Assembly (NCBI GenBank): GCA_027489295.1
Contig: JAIYAA010000411.1
Location: 1 to 11,097 of the forward strand
Direction: 5' to 3'
DNA length: 11,097 nucleotides
Source: Sphingomonadales bacterium
Lineage (GTDB): Bacteria; Pseudomonadota; Alphaproteobacteria; Sphingomonadales; Sphingomonadaceae
In this document: piece after piece, positions 1-7,210 of the stretch
How the letters are laid out: the number at the start of each line of letters is the position of its first letter
How positions within the stretch are numbered: position 1 is the first letter of the stretch
Position numbers and translations under genes: made by a program
Notes under the pieces: generated by a model
Database searches by the model: none
What the model was told of the DNA's origin: nothing
The model's input: the letters and a program-made list of their open reading frames with translations, nothing else

Positions 1-29
1 GATCCATCGATAGAGGCTGACCCATCCAT
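1..29 (-). CDS. Possible 5' end of an unidentified gene, cut by the window edge
   Basis: On the minus strand an ATG at 29-27 is preceded by a full AGGAGG (40-35) with a 5-base spacer, one of the best Shine-Dalgarno matches in the window. The frame stays open to the edge and reads MDGSASIDG. Nine codons are too few to identify a family. In many alphaproteobacteria the gene after SURF1 is thrC, but this start does not look like a threonine synthase N-terminus to me. A competing plus-strand frame is also open from 1 to a TAG at 118-120, so the strand is not certain. Confidence 0.25.
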
Positions 30-67
30 GCTGGCCTCCTACACCAGCACGGATTCCGAATCAGAAA

Positions 68-271
68 TCACGCCCGTTGGGAATCCCATTTCGATTCATA
101 TCGCTCGAAAACCGCTCTAGGGTTGGCGATTGCGGCGCTTGCACGCACCCAAAACATGTATTTCGCGGCAATCGAAGGCGCGGCCTTCGTTATTGCCATA
201 TGGATGCTGAGCAAACTCGCTTCGTCGAGGCCCAAACGATCGGGCGGGTAAAGACGCGGCGAGACTTCCAT
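68..271 (-). CDS. Doubtful small hypothetical ORF downstream of SURF1
   Basis: This is a 67-codon frame that begins 18 bases after the SURF1 stop and runs in the same direction. It has no signal peptide, no clear membrane helix and no motif I recognise; the middle (about residues 17-55) could be helical and has two Trp. The ribosome binding site is weak (a CGGGA just before the ATG). Codon third positions are much less GC-rich than in the oxidase genes, and the surrounding DNA is also AT-richer (29 of 60 bases are G+C at 61-120). That fits either non-coding DNA or a recently acquired fragment. Function unknown; it may be chance. Confidence 0.2.
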   Translation of the reverse strand: MEVSPRLYPPDRLGLDEASLLSIHMAITKAAPSIAAKYMFWVRASAAIANPRAVFERYESKWDSQRA

Positions 272-289
272 TCCCGGTAGAGCGGGGGC

Positions 290-919
290 CTACACCCGAA
301 GCTTTGGCGCCCCCCGCGCACGCAGGCGCAGCGCGAGCACATAGATGATCACCGCCACCCCGGCGAACAGGAACCACTGCACCGCATAGGCAAGGTGGTT
401 GTTGGGCACGCTGGCAATGTCCGGCGGGGTGCTCGGCTCCAGCCCCGGCGCGGCCTGGTCGGACACCAGCATCAGCGGCTGCGGCGTGGAATCGAAGATG
501 CTCGCGATCAGCGGGCGGTGGTCGGGTGCGCGGGTGAGGATGCCGCTCACCACCCCGCCCGGCCAGTGCGGGCGGAACGCGGGATCGCGGGTCACGCCCA
601 TGTCGACCAGCAGCGTAGCATCGGTGTGCGTGCGACAGGTCGCGATCTGCCGCCAGCCCTGCAGTCCCTCGACGCCGCGTCCGCCCTGTCGCGCCCAGCC
701 CGTCACCGACTGGCACGCCGAACGGGCGTGGCGGAACAGCAGCGAGGCGTCGGCCGCGCCGCTTTCGATGGTGATGGTCGGCTGCATCGTGTTGGCGGCG
801 AACACCGCCAGCGCGCTCTGCTTCTGGGTCCGCCGGTCGAGCTGCCAGAAGCCGAGCGCGATCATCGCCGCCACTGCGAGGCCGACGAGCAGGGTGGGGA
901 GCAGCGGCACGCGGCGCAT
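290..919 (-). CDS. SURF1-family cytochrome c oxidase assembly protein
   Basis: This encodes a 209-residue inner-membrane protein of the SURF1 family, which helps insert heme a into subunit I of aa3 oxidase. The family signatures are visible: an N-terminal membrane helix (about 5-23) running into LGFWQLDR (22-29), and PNNHLAYAVQW (172-182) leading into the second helix (about 182-200). Between them lies the periplasmic domain. I chose the ATG at 919 rather than the in-frame one at 946. It lies one base after the DUF983 stop and has GAGGA about 6 bases upstream, while the longer start would overlap DUF983 by 26 bases. It is the last recognised gene of the assembly run. The protein is short for the family, as usual in bacteria. 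The family call is firm; the heme role comes from homologues. Confidence 0.93.
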   Translation of the reverse strand: MRRVPLLPTLLVGLAVAAMIALGFWQLDRRTQKQSALAVFAANTMQPTITIESGAADASLLFRHARSACQSVTGWARQGGRGVEGLQGWRQIATCRTHTDATLLVDMGVTRDPAFRPHWPGGVVSGILTRAPDHRPLIASIFDSTPQPLMLVSDQAAPGLEPSTPPDIASVPNNHLAYAVQWFLFAGVAVIIYVLALRLRARGAPKLRV

Positions 920-920
920 G

Positions 921-1322
921 TCAGTCCTCGGCAATCCGGCCCTCATGGGCGCGGTTGCGATATTCGAGGGCGAGCAGCAGTCCCTTCGCCACCCGCAGCA
1001 TGCCCACCACCATCGCCAGCGTGACCGGCGGCCACAGCAACAGATGCACCCAGAAAGGCGGGGAGAAGCTGAACTCCACCCACAGCGCCAGGATCGTCAC
1101 CAGCGCGCCGATGCCGAGGGTGAGGAACACCACCGGCCCGTCGCCGACGTTGAAGTCGGAGAATTGCAGCCCGCAGGCCCGGCAGCGATCGGCAAAGGCG
1201 GTGAAGCTGCGGAACAGAGTCTTGGCGCCGCAGCGGGGGCAGCAGCCATAAAGGCCGGATGCGATCGGGGGCGGCAGCGCGGTGCTGCCGCCCCCGGCGG
1301 GTTCGGGTGTGGCGTCGGTCAC
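921..1322 (-). CDS. DUF983 zinc-ribbon membrane protein
   Basis: This encodes a 133-residue protein with an N-terminal zinc-ribbon-like module and a membrane hairpin. The cysteines form two pairs, CPRCG (C28, C31) and CRACG (C47, C50), followed by the family-typical FSDFNVGDGP (54-63). Two hydrophobic segments follow, at about 63-82 and 92-110. DUF983 genes often sit in alphaproteobacterial oxidase clusters, but the biochemical role is not established; a part in oxidase assembly is an inference from context. I chose the GTG at 1322-1320, one base after the ctaE TGA, the same spacing as at the next junction. The in-frame ATG at 1364 would overlap ctaE by 41 bases. No strong Shine-Dalgarno is seen, so expression probably depends on translational coupling to ctaE. 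The start is less certain than the family. Confidence 0.85.
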   Translation of the reverse strand: MTDATPEPAGGGSTALPPPIASGLYGCCPRCGAKTLFRSFTAFADRCRACGLQFSDFNVGDGPVVFLTLGIGALVTILALWVEFSFSPPFWVHLLLWPPVTLAMVVGMLRVAKGLLLALEYRNRAHEGRIAED

Positions 1323-1323
1323 G

Positions 1324-2208
1324 TCAGCCGGCGTGTACCGGCGCGCCCCAACCGCCCCAGACATAGATGGACGCGAACAGGAACAGCCAGACGACGTCGA
1401 CGAAGTGCCAGTACCAGGCTGCCGCCTCGAAGCCGAAATGCTGCTTGGGCGTGAAGTCGCCGCGATAGGCGCGTACCAGATTCACGATCAGGAAGATCGT
1501 GCCGACGATCACGTGGAAGCCATGAAAGCCGGTCGCCATGAAGAACGCGCCGCCATAGCTGGAGCCATGCTCCGACGCCGCCTTGAACGGGAAGGGCGCC
1601 TCCATATATTCATAGGCCTGGAAGCAGCTGAAGGTCGCGCCCAGGATCACGGTGAGCCACAGACCCTTCTTAACGCTGTCATTCTCGCCGACGCCGATCA
1701 GGCCCCACAGGCCCTTCATCTCGCCGCCGCGCTCGTTGTGGATCAGGCCGTGATGCGCCCAGGTGACGGTGCAGCCCGAGCAGAGCAGGATTAGCGTGTT
1801 GAGCAGCGGGAACTGCCAGGCATCGAGCACTTCCATGCCCTTGGGCGGCCAGGTGCCGCCGACCGCCTCGACCGTGGAGGGGAAGAGCGAAAAGTCGAAC
1901 CACGCCCAGAACCAGCCGACGAAGAACATCACTTCGGAAGCGATGAACAGGATCATGCCATAGCGGAGATGAAGCTGGACGATCGGCGTGTGATCGCCAG
2001 CATGCGCCTCCTGGATCACCTTGCCCCACCAGCCGAACATGGTGAGCAGCACCAGCGCCAAACCGGTGGTGAGCACCAGCGTGCCGTTGGCGAACTTGTG
2101 CATCCACATCACGCCACCCGAGGCAAGGATCACCGCCCCGAGCGAGCCCAATAGCGGCCAGATGCTCGGTGGCAGGATATGATACTGGTGGTTCTTTGCT
2201 CCAGCCAT
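1324..2208 (-). CDS. ctaE: Cytochrome c oxidase subunit III
   Basis: This encodes subunit III of aa3 oxidase (294 residues), the seven-helix subunit that packs against subunit I and stabilises proton uptake and turnover. Family landmarks are present: an N-terminal HQYHILPPSIWPLLGS (7-22), the membrane-buried acidic residue in SEVMFFVGWFWAWF (91-104, E92), the FHGFHVIVGT block (228-237), and HFGFEAAAWYWHFVDVVWLF (257-276). Length is as expected with no gaps or shifts. The ATG at 2208 is 37 bases beyond the ctaG stop; purine-rich GAGAGAGGA lies upstream but rather far from the start. The gene is followed almost directly by DUF983 and SURF1. Subunit III is apart from ctaC/ctaD here and grouped with assembly genes, the usual alphaproteobacterial layout. 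Confidence 0.98.
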   Translation of the reverse strand: MAGAKNHQYHILPPSIWPLLGSLGAVILASGGVMWMHKFANGTLVLTTGLALVLLTMFGWWGKVIQEAHAGDHTPIVQLHLRYGMILFIASEVMFFVGWFWAWFDFSLFPSTVEAVGGTWPPKGMEVLDAWQFPLLNTLILLCSGCTVTWAHHGLIHNERGGEMKGLWGLIGVGENDSVKKGLWLTVILGATFSCFQAYEYMEAPFPFKAASEHGSSYGGAFFMATGFHGFHVIVGTIFLIVNLVRAYRGDFTPKQHFGFEAAAWYWHFVDVVWLFLFASIYVWGGWGAPVHAG

Positions 2209-2245
2209 GGGCGTATCCCAATCCTCTCTCTATTTTCGCGTGATG

Positions 2246-2785
2246 CTAGCTTGGTGTCTTCGGTGAATCCACAGGATAAAATGTATAGGACAGCGTGATC
2301 TCTTCGACGTCGCGCGCGTCCGGATCGTTCAAGATTTTCGGGTCGACGAAGAAGATGACCGGCATCCGCACGGTCTCGCCGGGCTTCAGCGTCTGTTGGG
2401 TGAAGCAGAAGCACTGGATCTTGGTGAAATATTTGCCCACCTGCGCGGGCGTGACGTTGAACGTCGCGGTGCCCGTGATCGGATGGTTGGACAGGTTGGT
2501 GGCGGTGAAGAACGCCATGTCGCGCCCGCCGATATCGATCGTGTCGGCGCGGCGCTCGGGCGTGAACTTCCAGGGCAGTTTGGGGCTGACGTTGCTGTCG
2601 AACGCGACCGTGATCTTCTGCCCTGTGGCGCCGGGCGCGCGCAGGCCGCGCTGGGTGGTGCCGTTGAGCCCGGTCGCCTCGCAGAACATGCGGTACAGTG
2701 GCACCGCCGCAAAGCCGAGCCCGGTCATGCTGCATACCAGCACGGCACCCATCAGGCCGACGCGCAGGTTGCGGCTCACCCTCAT
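2246..2785 (-). CDS. ctaG: Cytochrome c oxidase assembly protein CtaG (Cox11)
   Basis: This encodes a 179-residue copper chaperone of the Cox11/CtaG family. It is membrane-anchored with a periplasmic domain and delivers copper to the CuB site of subunit I. A single N-terminal anchor (about 8-28) is followed by VPLYRMFCEATG (28-39; C35 is the conserved cysteine after the helix). The immunoglobulin-like copper domain carries the diagnostic CFCF motif (125-128; C125 and C127 bind Cu(I)). FFVDP (145-149) and ITLSYTFY (163-170) are also typical. The start codon overlaps the stop of the 56-residue gene by 4 bases (ATGA), so the two are probably translationally coupled. All copper ligands are present, and the gene is complete. 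Confidence 0.97.
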   Translation of the reverse strand: MRVSRNLRVGLMGAVLVCSMTGLGFAAVPLYRMFCEATGLNGTTQRGLRAPGATGQKITVAFDSNVSPKLPWKFTPERRADTIDIGGRDMAFFTATNLSNHPITGTATFNVTPAQVGKYFTKIQCFCFTQQTLKPGETVRMPVIFFVDPKILNDPDARDVEEITLSYTFYPVDSPKTPS

Positions 2786-2952
2786 CCGCCGTGGCCCAGC
2801 TTCATCTTCACGATCGAGATGGCGAAGACGAGCAGCACAAAGCTGCCCAGCAGCACCGCCATCACCCGCGCACGGGCGCGCTGGCGCGCACGCACCAACT
2901 CCAGCTCGGATACCGGCATCCGTATGACATCCTCTCCGCGTGAGTCGTTCAT
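2782..2952 (-). CDS. 56-residue one-helix membrane protein (CoxF-like) between ctaB and ctaG
   Basis: This is a short gene that exactly fills the space between ctaB and ctaG. Its ATG (2952-2950) overlaps the ctaB TGA in an ATGA, and its own TGA (2784-2782) overlaps the ctaG ATG in the same way. Translation begins [21 protein letters not shown] basic stretch follows (RARQRARAR, 21-29), then one hydrophobic helix (about 30-49, [19 protein letters not shown]) and a short KMKLGHGG tail. By the positive-inside rule the N-terminus should be cytoplasmic. Position, size and the IxIVKxKLG-like end of the helix resemble the small CoxF-type proteins found at this place in rhizobial and other alphaproteobacterial clusters; that link is from memory. 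A role in oxidase assembly is inferred. The double overlap makes it very likely a real gene. Confidence 0.88.
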   Translation of the reverse strand: MNDSRGEDVIRMPVSELELVRARQRARARVMAVLLGSFVLLVFAISIVKMKLGHGG

Positions 2953-3866
2953 CCCACCCACCTATCGATTACCAAGGCACCGAATAGCACGAACAAGTAC
3001 AATATCGAGAATTTGAACAGCCGCTTTTCCGGGATCATACGGTCCCCGCCCGTTGCCTCGGGTTCGGTAGTGCGGGTGGCGACCTGCACGGCCATGGCAA
3101 GGAAGATGCCGGACATCACCGCGGCGGTGAGGCCATAGGTCAAGCCGGTCAGCCCCAGCGGCCAGGGGGCGGCGGCCACGGCGATCATCGGCAGGGTATA
3201 CAGGCCGATCTGGATGCGGGTGGTGCGTTCGCCGGCGACGACCGGCAGCATCGGCACGCCGGCATTGGCGTAATCGGTCTTCACGAACAGCGCGAGCGCC
3301 CAGAAATGCGGCGGCGTCCACAGGAAGATCAGCGCGAAGAGGAGCAGCGGCAGCGTCGCGACATTGCCGGTGGCCGCCGCCCAGCCGATCAGCGGCGGAA
3401 AGGCGCCGGCCGCGCCGCCGATCACGATGTTCTGCGGCGTCCGGCGCTTCAGCCAGATGGTGTAGACGAACACGTAGAACAGGATCGACACGGCGAGGAT
3501 CAGCGTGGCGACCAGGTTGATCGCGAAGTACATCAGCACGAGGCTGAACGCCGCGAGTCCCACCCCGAAATGCAGCGCCGACTGGCGCTCCATCCGCCCT
3601 GCAGGGAGCGGTCGCCCCTGGGTCCGCTTCATCTTGGCGTCGAGATCGGCCTCGTACCATTGATTGAGCGCGCCCGCCGCGCCGGCGCCCAGCGCGATGC
3701 ACAGGATCGCTGTGAAGCCGAGCACCGGGTGAATCGGCACGGGGGCGGCGAGCATGCCGCACAGGCCGGTGAAGACGACCAGCGTCATCACCCGGGGTTT
3801 GGTGAGCGCAAGGAAATCGCGCCAATCGGCGGGCATTGCGGGATTGGCGTTGGTCACGGACATCAT
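2949..3866 (-). CDS. ctaB: Protoheme IX farnesyltransferase (heme O synthase)
   Basis: This encodes a 305-residue polytopic prenyltransferase of the UbiA superfamily that adds a farnesyl group to heme b, giving heme O, the precursor of the heme a used by this oxidase. The first Asp-rich motif is clear: [20 protein letters not shown] (68-87). The second conserved region includes [17 protein letters not shown] (near 135-151), [13 protein letters not shown] (near 181-193) and [13 protein letters not shown]. Repeated hydrophobic stretches fit the family's roughly nine helices. Two ATGs lie side by side at 3866 and 3863; either could be used, and no strong ribosome binding site separates them. The stop overlaps the 56-residue gene by 4 bases. 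No separate ctaA (heme A synthase) is seen in this window. Confidence 0.97.
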   Translation of the reverse strand: MMSVTNANPAMPADWRDFLALTKPRVMTLVVFTGLCGMLAAPVPIHPVLGFTAILCIALGAGAAGALNQWYEADLDAKMKRTQGRPLPAGRMERQSALHFGVGLAAFSLVLMYFAINLVATLILAVSILFYVFVYTIWLKRRTPQNIVIGGAAGAFPPLIGWAAATGNVATLPLLLFALIFLWTPPHFWALALFVKTDYANAGVPMLPVVAGERTTRIQIGLYTLPMIAVAAAPWPLGLTGLTYGLTAAVMSGIFLAMAVQVATRTTEPEATGGDRMIPEKRLFKFSILYLFVLFGALVIDRWVG

Positions 3867-3910
3867 CGCTTTCGATATACGCCGCGCGTCGAGCGGGCGA
3901 AAGGGCTCTC

Positions 3911-4195
3911 TCAGCCGAGCCTTTTCGCGTTCGCGCGCACCTTGCGGCGATAATGCCGGAGCGTCTTGCTCGCCTGCGCCTCCGGCGTGCTGCCGAGGCG
4001 ACCGGTGACGGCCGCGACCTGCAGTTCCCAGGCGGCCTGCATCTTCTCGGCCACCATGTGCTGGGCTTCGGCCTGGGCGGCGGGTCCGCCGGCAGCGAGT
4101 TTGGTGAGCCGCAGCCCGATCACGGTCGAAGCCTCCATGCCCAGCATCCAGCTATCGAGGCCGATCTTCATCCAGTCGCCATAAGGGGTACGCAT
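3911..4195 (-). CDS. Small phasin-like helical protein, function unknown
   Basis: This encodes a 94-residue, probably all-helical soluble protein. It begins [20 protein letters not shown], continues with an amphipathic Ala/Met/Gln-rich stretch ([18 protein letters not shown], 42-59), and ends in a very basic tail ([14 protein letters not shown], 81-94). It has no signal peptide or membrane helix. From memory, the pattern (aliphatic VIGLRL helix, MVxEK block, RANAKRL end) resembles a family of small phasin-like proteins in alphaproteobacteria, some of which carry the misleading auto-annotation 'antifreeze protein'. I could not test this. I chose the ATG at 4195 because a GGAG lies about 11 bases upstream and the longer frame to 4321 runs into the ctaCD terminator. 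It is the first gene after that terminator and reads toward ctaB, so the two may be co-transcribed. Confidence 0.75.
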   Translation of the reverse strand: MRTPYGDWMKIGLDSWMLGMEASTVIGLRLTKLAAGGPAAQAEAQHMVAEKMQAAWELQVAAVTGRLGSTPEAQASKTLRHYRRKVRANAKRLG

Positions 4196-4255
4196 GGGGG
4201 TGGTCTCCAGGGGTGACGTCTCGGCTCGAACGCGCGAACGGAGCGTCCGGGGCCG

Positions 4256-4285
4256 GCTATAACATGGGTCGGTTACCAACTTCAC
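4256..4285 (-). promoter_or_regulatory. Weak candidate promoter for the phasin-like gene and ctaB run
   Basis: On the minus strand GTGAAG (4285-4280) and TATAGC (4261-4256) are separated by 18 bases, a partial match to sigma-70 hexamers. It lies downstream of the ctaCD terminator and about 60 bases before the phasin-like start, where a new promoter would be needed. The -35 match is poor; this is positional inference more than sequence proof. Confidence 0.25.
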
Positions 4286-4321
4286 CCGGAGAGCGGCAAT
4301 CCGATGCCGTGGGAAAAGCAA

Positions 4322-4349
4322 GCGCCCCGGAGGTTTCCCTCCGGGGCGC
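4322..4349 (-). terminator. Intrinsic terminator after ctaD
   Basis: A perfect 12-bp stem (GCGCCCCGGAGG at 4322-4333, complement at 4338-4349) closes a 4-base loop. It starts 23 bases past the ctaD stop. On the minus strand the stem is followed by TGCTTTTCCC, a short T-run suited to stopping transcription coming from ctaD. The plus-strand side has only a poor T-run and no plus-strand gene ends here. It separates ctaCD from the ctaB-SURF1 run. Confidence 0.88.
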
Positions 4350-4372
4350 CTTTCTGTCCAGCCCGTCTCGGA

Positions 4373-6031
4373 TCAGTCGATCTTGGGCAGGGTCTCGAAC
4401 TGGTGGAAGGGCGGGGGGCTCGACAGCGTCCATTCGAGCGTGGTCGCGCCTTCACCCCAGGGGTTGGCCTCCGCCTTCTTGCCGGCGAGCAGCGAGTAGA
4501 TGATGTTCACGAAGAATACCGCCATGCCCGCAGCCATCACCATATAGCCCACCGTCGCCATGTGGTTCCAATAGGCAAACTGGTCGGTATAGTCGGGAAT
4601 GCGGCGCGGCATGCCCTGCAAGCCCAGGAAGTGCATCGGGAAGAACAGCAGGTTCACGCCGGCGAAGAATACCCAGAAGTGCACATGGCCCAGCACTTCG
4701 TTGTACATCCTGCCCGTCATCTTCGGGAACCAGTAGTAGAAGCCTGCGAACAGGCTAAACACCGCGCCCAGCGACAGCACATAGTGGAAGTGGGCGACGA
4801 CGTAATAGGTGTCCTGCATATAATCGTCGACGCCGCCATTGGCGAGGACGACGCCGGTCACGCCGCCGACGGTGAACATGAAGATGAAGCCGATCGCCCA
4901 GACCATTGGGGTCTTGAAGCTGATCGAGCCGCCCCACATCGTCGCGATCCACGAGAAGATCTTCACGCCGGTCGGCACCGCGATCACCATGGTCGCGGCG
5001 GTGAAGTACATCTTCACCTGTACCGGCAGGCCGGTGGTGAACATGTGGTGCGCCCACACGACGAAGCCGACCAGGCCGATCGCCACCATCGCATAGGCCA
5101 TGCCGAGATAACCGAACACCGGCTTGCGGCTGAACGTCGCGATGATGTGGCTGACGATGCCGAAGCCCGGCAGGATCATGATGTACACTTCGGGATGGCC
5201 GAAGAACCAGAAGAGGTGCTGGTAGAGCACCGGATCGCCGCCGTACTGCGGGTCGTAGAAGGCCGTGCCGAAGTTGCGATCGGTGATCAGCATCGTGATC
5301 GCCGCAGCGAGTACCGGCAGCGCGAGCAGCAGCAGGAAGGCGGTGACCAGCACCGACCAGGCGAACAGCGGCATCTTGTGCAGCGTCATGCCGGGAGCGC
5401 GCATGTTGAAGATGGTCGTGATGAAGTTGATCGCGCCCAGGATCGACGCCGCACCCGCGAGGTGGAGCGAGAAGATCGCGAAATCGACCGATGGCCCCGG
5501 CTCGCCATAGGTGGAGAGCGGCGCATAGACCGTCCAGCCGGTGCCTGCGCCTACCCCGACAAAGGGCGAGAGCATCAGCAGCACGAAGCCCGCCACGGTC
5601 AGCCAGAACGAGATGTTGTTCATCCGCGGGAACGCCATGTCCGGCGCGCCGATCATGATCGGGACGAACCAGTTGCCGAATCCGCCGATCATCGCCGGCA
5701 TCACCATGAAGAACACCATGATCAGGCCGTGCGCGGTGATCAGCACGTTCCAGAAGTGCATCGCCTCGTCGAACGTGCCTTCGCCGTGCAGCTTGGCGAC
5801 CCACCAGGGCAGATACTGGATGCCCGGCTGCATCAGCTCGGCGCGCATGATGCCCGAGATCGCGCCGCCGATGATCCCCGCGAAGATCGCGAAGATCAGG
5901 TAGAGCGTGCCGATGTCCTTGTGATTGGTCGACATGAACCAGCGGGCGAAGAAGCCCGGCTTGTGATCGGCGTCATGCTCGGCATGCGCATGGTCGTGCG
6001 CGGCGGTGTAGGGGAGCGCGGTATCGGTCAT
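4373..6031 (-). CDS. ctaD: Cytochrome c oxidase subunit I (aa3 type)
   Basis: This encodes the catalytic subunit (552 residues, about 12 helices), which reduces O2 at the heme a3-CuB centre and pumps protons. Visible ligands are H101 (heme a), H279 with cross-linked Y283 in GHPEVY, H328 and H329 (CuB) in WAHHMFTTG, and H414 (heme a3) and H416 (heme a) in AHFHYVLS. The D-channel segment [20 protein letters not shown] (118-137) includes D131. E281 in GHPEVY and the K-channel lysine K357 in PTGVKIFSW are present, so this is an A1-type proton-pumping enzyme. The N-terminus is unusually His-rich ([12 protein letters not shown], 12-23). The gene starts 3 bases after the ctaC stop and ends just before a strong terminator. 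Confidence 0.99.
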   Translation of the reverse strand: MTDTALPYTAAHDHAHAEHDADHKPGFFARWFMSTNHKDIGTLYLIFAIFAGIIGGAISGIMRAELMQPGIQYLPWWVAKLHGEGTFDEAMHFWNVLITAHGLIMVFFMVMPAMIGGFGNWFVPIMIGAPDMAFPRMNNISFWLTVAGFVLLMLSPFVGVGAGTGWTVYAPLSTYGEPGPSVDFAIFSLHLAGAASILGAINFITTIFNMRAPGMTLHKMPLFAWSVLVTAFLLLLALPVLAAAITMLITDRNFGTAFYDPQYGGDPVLYQHLFWFFGHPEVYIMILPGFGIVSHIIATFSRKPVFGYLGMAYAMVAIGLVGFVVWAHHMFTTGLPVQVKMYFTAATMVIAVPTGVKIFSWIATMWGGSISFKTPMVWAIGFIFMFTVGGVTGVVLANGGVDDYMQDTYYVVAHFHYVLSLGAVFSLFAGFYYWFPKMTGRMYNEVLGHVHFWVFFAGVNLLFFPMHFLGLQGMPRRIPDYTDQFAYWNHMATVGYMVMAAGMAVFFVNIIYSLLAGKKAEANPWGEGATTLEWTLSSPPPFHQFETLPKID

Positions 6032-6034
6032 GGC

Positions 6035-7144
6035 TCAGTTGCCCGTGTTGCCGGCGCCGGCGGGATTCGCGGTCGCAGGCTGGTTGGACGGTGCCGGCGT
6101 GGCGGTGGCGGCGACGGTCGGTGCTTTCTCCGCCGCGCCGTTGGCGGTGGGATCGCTCGCGTCGTTGCCCAGGGCGGTGGCGCTTGCCGGCTCGGCCTTG
6201 GCCCCCGGCATGGTGCCGCCCTTCGAGGCGACCCACTGCGCGAACTTGGCCGGGCTCACCGCCTCGACCGCGATCGGCATATAGGCGTGGCGCGCACCGC
6301 ACAGTTCGGAGCACTGGCCGAAATAGACGCCTTCCTTCTGGATGATGAAGCTCGTCTCGTTCAGCCGGCCCGGGATCGCGTCCAGCTTGATCCAGAAGGC
6401 GGGCATCGCCCAGCTGTGGATCACATCCGTAGCGGTGGTCACCAGCCGGATCGGCACGCCGACCGGCAGCACCACGCGCTGGTCGGTGGCGAGCAGGCGG
6501 GGCCCGTCGGCATCGGTGCGATAGCGCTGCCCCTTGCCGACCTGGTCGCCTTCCTTGAGCATGTTGGCGGTGAGCTGGATGTTGCCGTTATCCGGATATT
6601 CGTACGACCAGAACCACTGGTTGCCGATCGCCTTCAGCGTCACCGCGCCCTTCGGCGCCGGCTTGAACTGCGCGGCGAGCAGCTTGATCGAGGGAATCGC
6701 GATCGCCACCAGGATCAGCACCGGCGCGAGCGTCCAGACGATCTCGATCGTGGTGTTGTGGCTGGTGCGCGAGGGCGTGGGGTTGGCGGCCCGACGATAG
6801 CGGATGATCACCCACAGCAGCAGCAGCAGCACGAACACCGAGATGATCGTGATCAGCGGCACCAGGATGACGTTGTGGAACCAGTGCGCTTCCTGGCCGG
6901 TCGGGGTCACCTGCTGTTGCAGGTAGAATGCCTTGTCGACCGGCTCGCCGACACCGGGCGTGGCCTGATGCAGGGGCTTGCCGGCGGCATCGAGAGTCGG
7001 GTCCGCGACCTTCGCGGCGGGCGCCGCAGGGGCCGCAGCGGCGGAAGATGCAGGTGCAGCCGGGGCGGCGGGTTGCGCCATTCCCGGTGAGGCAAAAGCC
7101 AGCCCAGTGGCCAGCAGGATCGACGGTACCAAGAAACTGCGCAT
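6035..7144 (-). CDS. ctaC: Cytochrome c oxidase subunit II (CuA subunit)
   Basis: This encodes the subunit (369 residues) that accepts electrons from cytochrome c at the dinuclear CuA centre. In order: signal peptide (1-23, ending AFASPGMA-Q), an Ala/Pro linker (24-46), a first helix (about 92-114), a second helix (about 133-155) and the periplasmic cupredoxin domain. That domain has the aromatic GNQWFWSYEYP (174-184) and the CuA ligands H243, C278, E280, C282, H286 and M289 (DVIHSW; CSELCGARHAYM). The usual domain ends near residue 310. It is followed by an unusual tail of about 60 residues rich in Ala, Thr, Pro and Asn (311-369). There is no C-terminal cytochrome c domain, so it is not a caa3 subunit. 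First gene of the ctaCD pair; a purine-rich GGAGAGGGG lies somewhat far (about 12 bases) upstream of the ATG. Confidence 0.98.
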   Translation of the reverse strand: MRSFLVPSILLATGLAFASPGMAQPAAPAAPASSAAAAPAAPAAKVADPTLDAAGKPLHQATPGVGEPVDKAFYLQQQVTPTGQEAHWFHNVILVPLITIISVFVLLLLLWVIIRYRRAANPTPSRTSHNTTIEIVWTLAPVLILVAIAIPSIKLLAAQFKPAPKGAVTLKAIGNQWFWSYEYPDNGNIQLTANMLKEGDQVGKGQRYRTDADGPRLLATDQRVVLPVGVPIRLVTTATDVIHSWAMPAFWIKLDAIPGRLNETSFIIQKEGVYFGQCSELCGARHAYMPIAVEAVSPAKFAQWVASKGGTMPGAKAEPASATALGNDASDPTANGAAEKAPTVAATATPAPSNQPATANPAGAGNTGN

Positions 7145-7195
7145 AAGGTGTTGTCACCCCTCTCCAGGAACGCACAACCGGGGCATCCTAGCGGC

Positions 7196-7210
7196 CCTTT
7201 GTACCAAAGG
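7196..7210. promoter_or_regulatory. 15-base palindrome, possible operator at the ctaC promoter
   Basis: CCTTTG-TAC-CAAAGG is a perfect 6-base inverted repeat around a 3-base centre. It covers the expected transcription start and touches the -10 hexamer of the candidate ctaC promoter, a classic place for repressor binding. No known factor is assigned. It has no T-run after it and lies between divergent genes, so it is not a terminator. Confidence 0.4.

Larger units (their letters stand above)
1..289. other. Low-GC flank with no firm gene
   Basis: This stretch past the SURF1 stop is visibly poorer in GC than the genes beside it (29 of 60 bases at 61-120, against 47 of 60 at 541-600). It has two weak minus-strand coding candidates, listed separately, and no clear terminator for the SURF1 run. 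I see no repeat, tRNA or insertion-sequence end. Confidence 0.6.

Noticed and set aside
1..120. Plus-strand frame open from the left edge to TAG at 118-120, possibly the 3' end of a gene
   Set aside because: Forty codons open in low-GC DNA is weak evidence, nothing in the translation is recognisable, and a minus-strand start with an excellent ribosome binding site lies in the same place. It cannot be excluded without more sequence.
920..946. Longer SURF1 N-terminus starting at 946
   Set aside because: It would overlap DUF983 by 26 bases and add nine residues before the normal membrane anchor; the ATG at 919 has a GAGGA site and sits next to the DUF983 stop.
399..1454. A 351-codon plus-strand frame opposite SURF1, DUF983 and the end of ctaE
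   Set aside because: It is antisense to three recognised genes, has no domain or ribosome binding site, and shows the Arg/Ala/Pro-rich composition of a GC-driven shadow frame.
3904..3920. Short hairpin (GGCTC/GAGCC) at the end of the phasin-like gene as a terminator
   Set aside because: The stem is only 5 bp, includes the stop codon and lacks a proper T-run; ctaB follows within 44 bases, so read-through seems more likely.
4196..4321. Longer N-terminus for the phasin-like protein, starting at 4321
   Set aside because: The extra 42 residues are Arg-rich and lack any pattern, and the start falls at the base of the ctaCD terminator; the ATG at 4195 has a GGAG site.
4304..7090. A 928-codon open frame on the plus strand, antisense to ctaD and ctaC
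   Set aside because: It lies wholly opposite two unmistakable oxidase genes. Its product is an implausible His/Arg/Asp/Glu-rich string without domains. High GC at third codon positions removes stop codons from the opposite strand, which explains its length.
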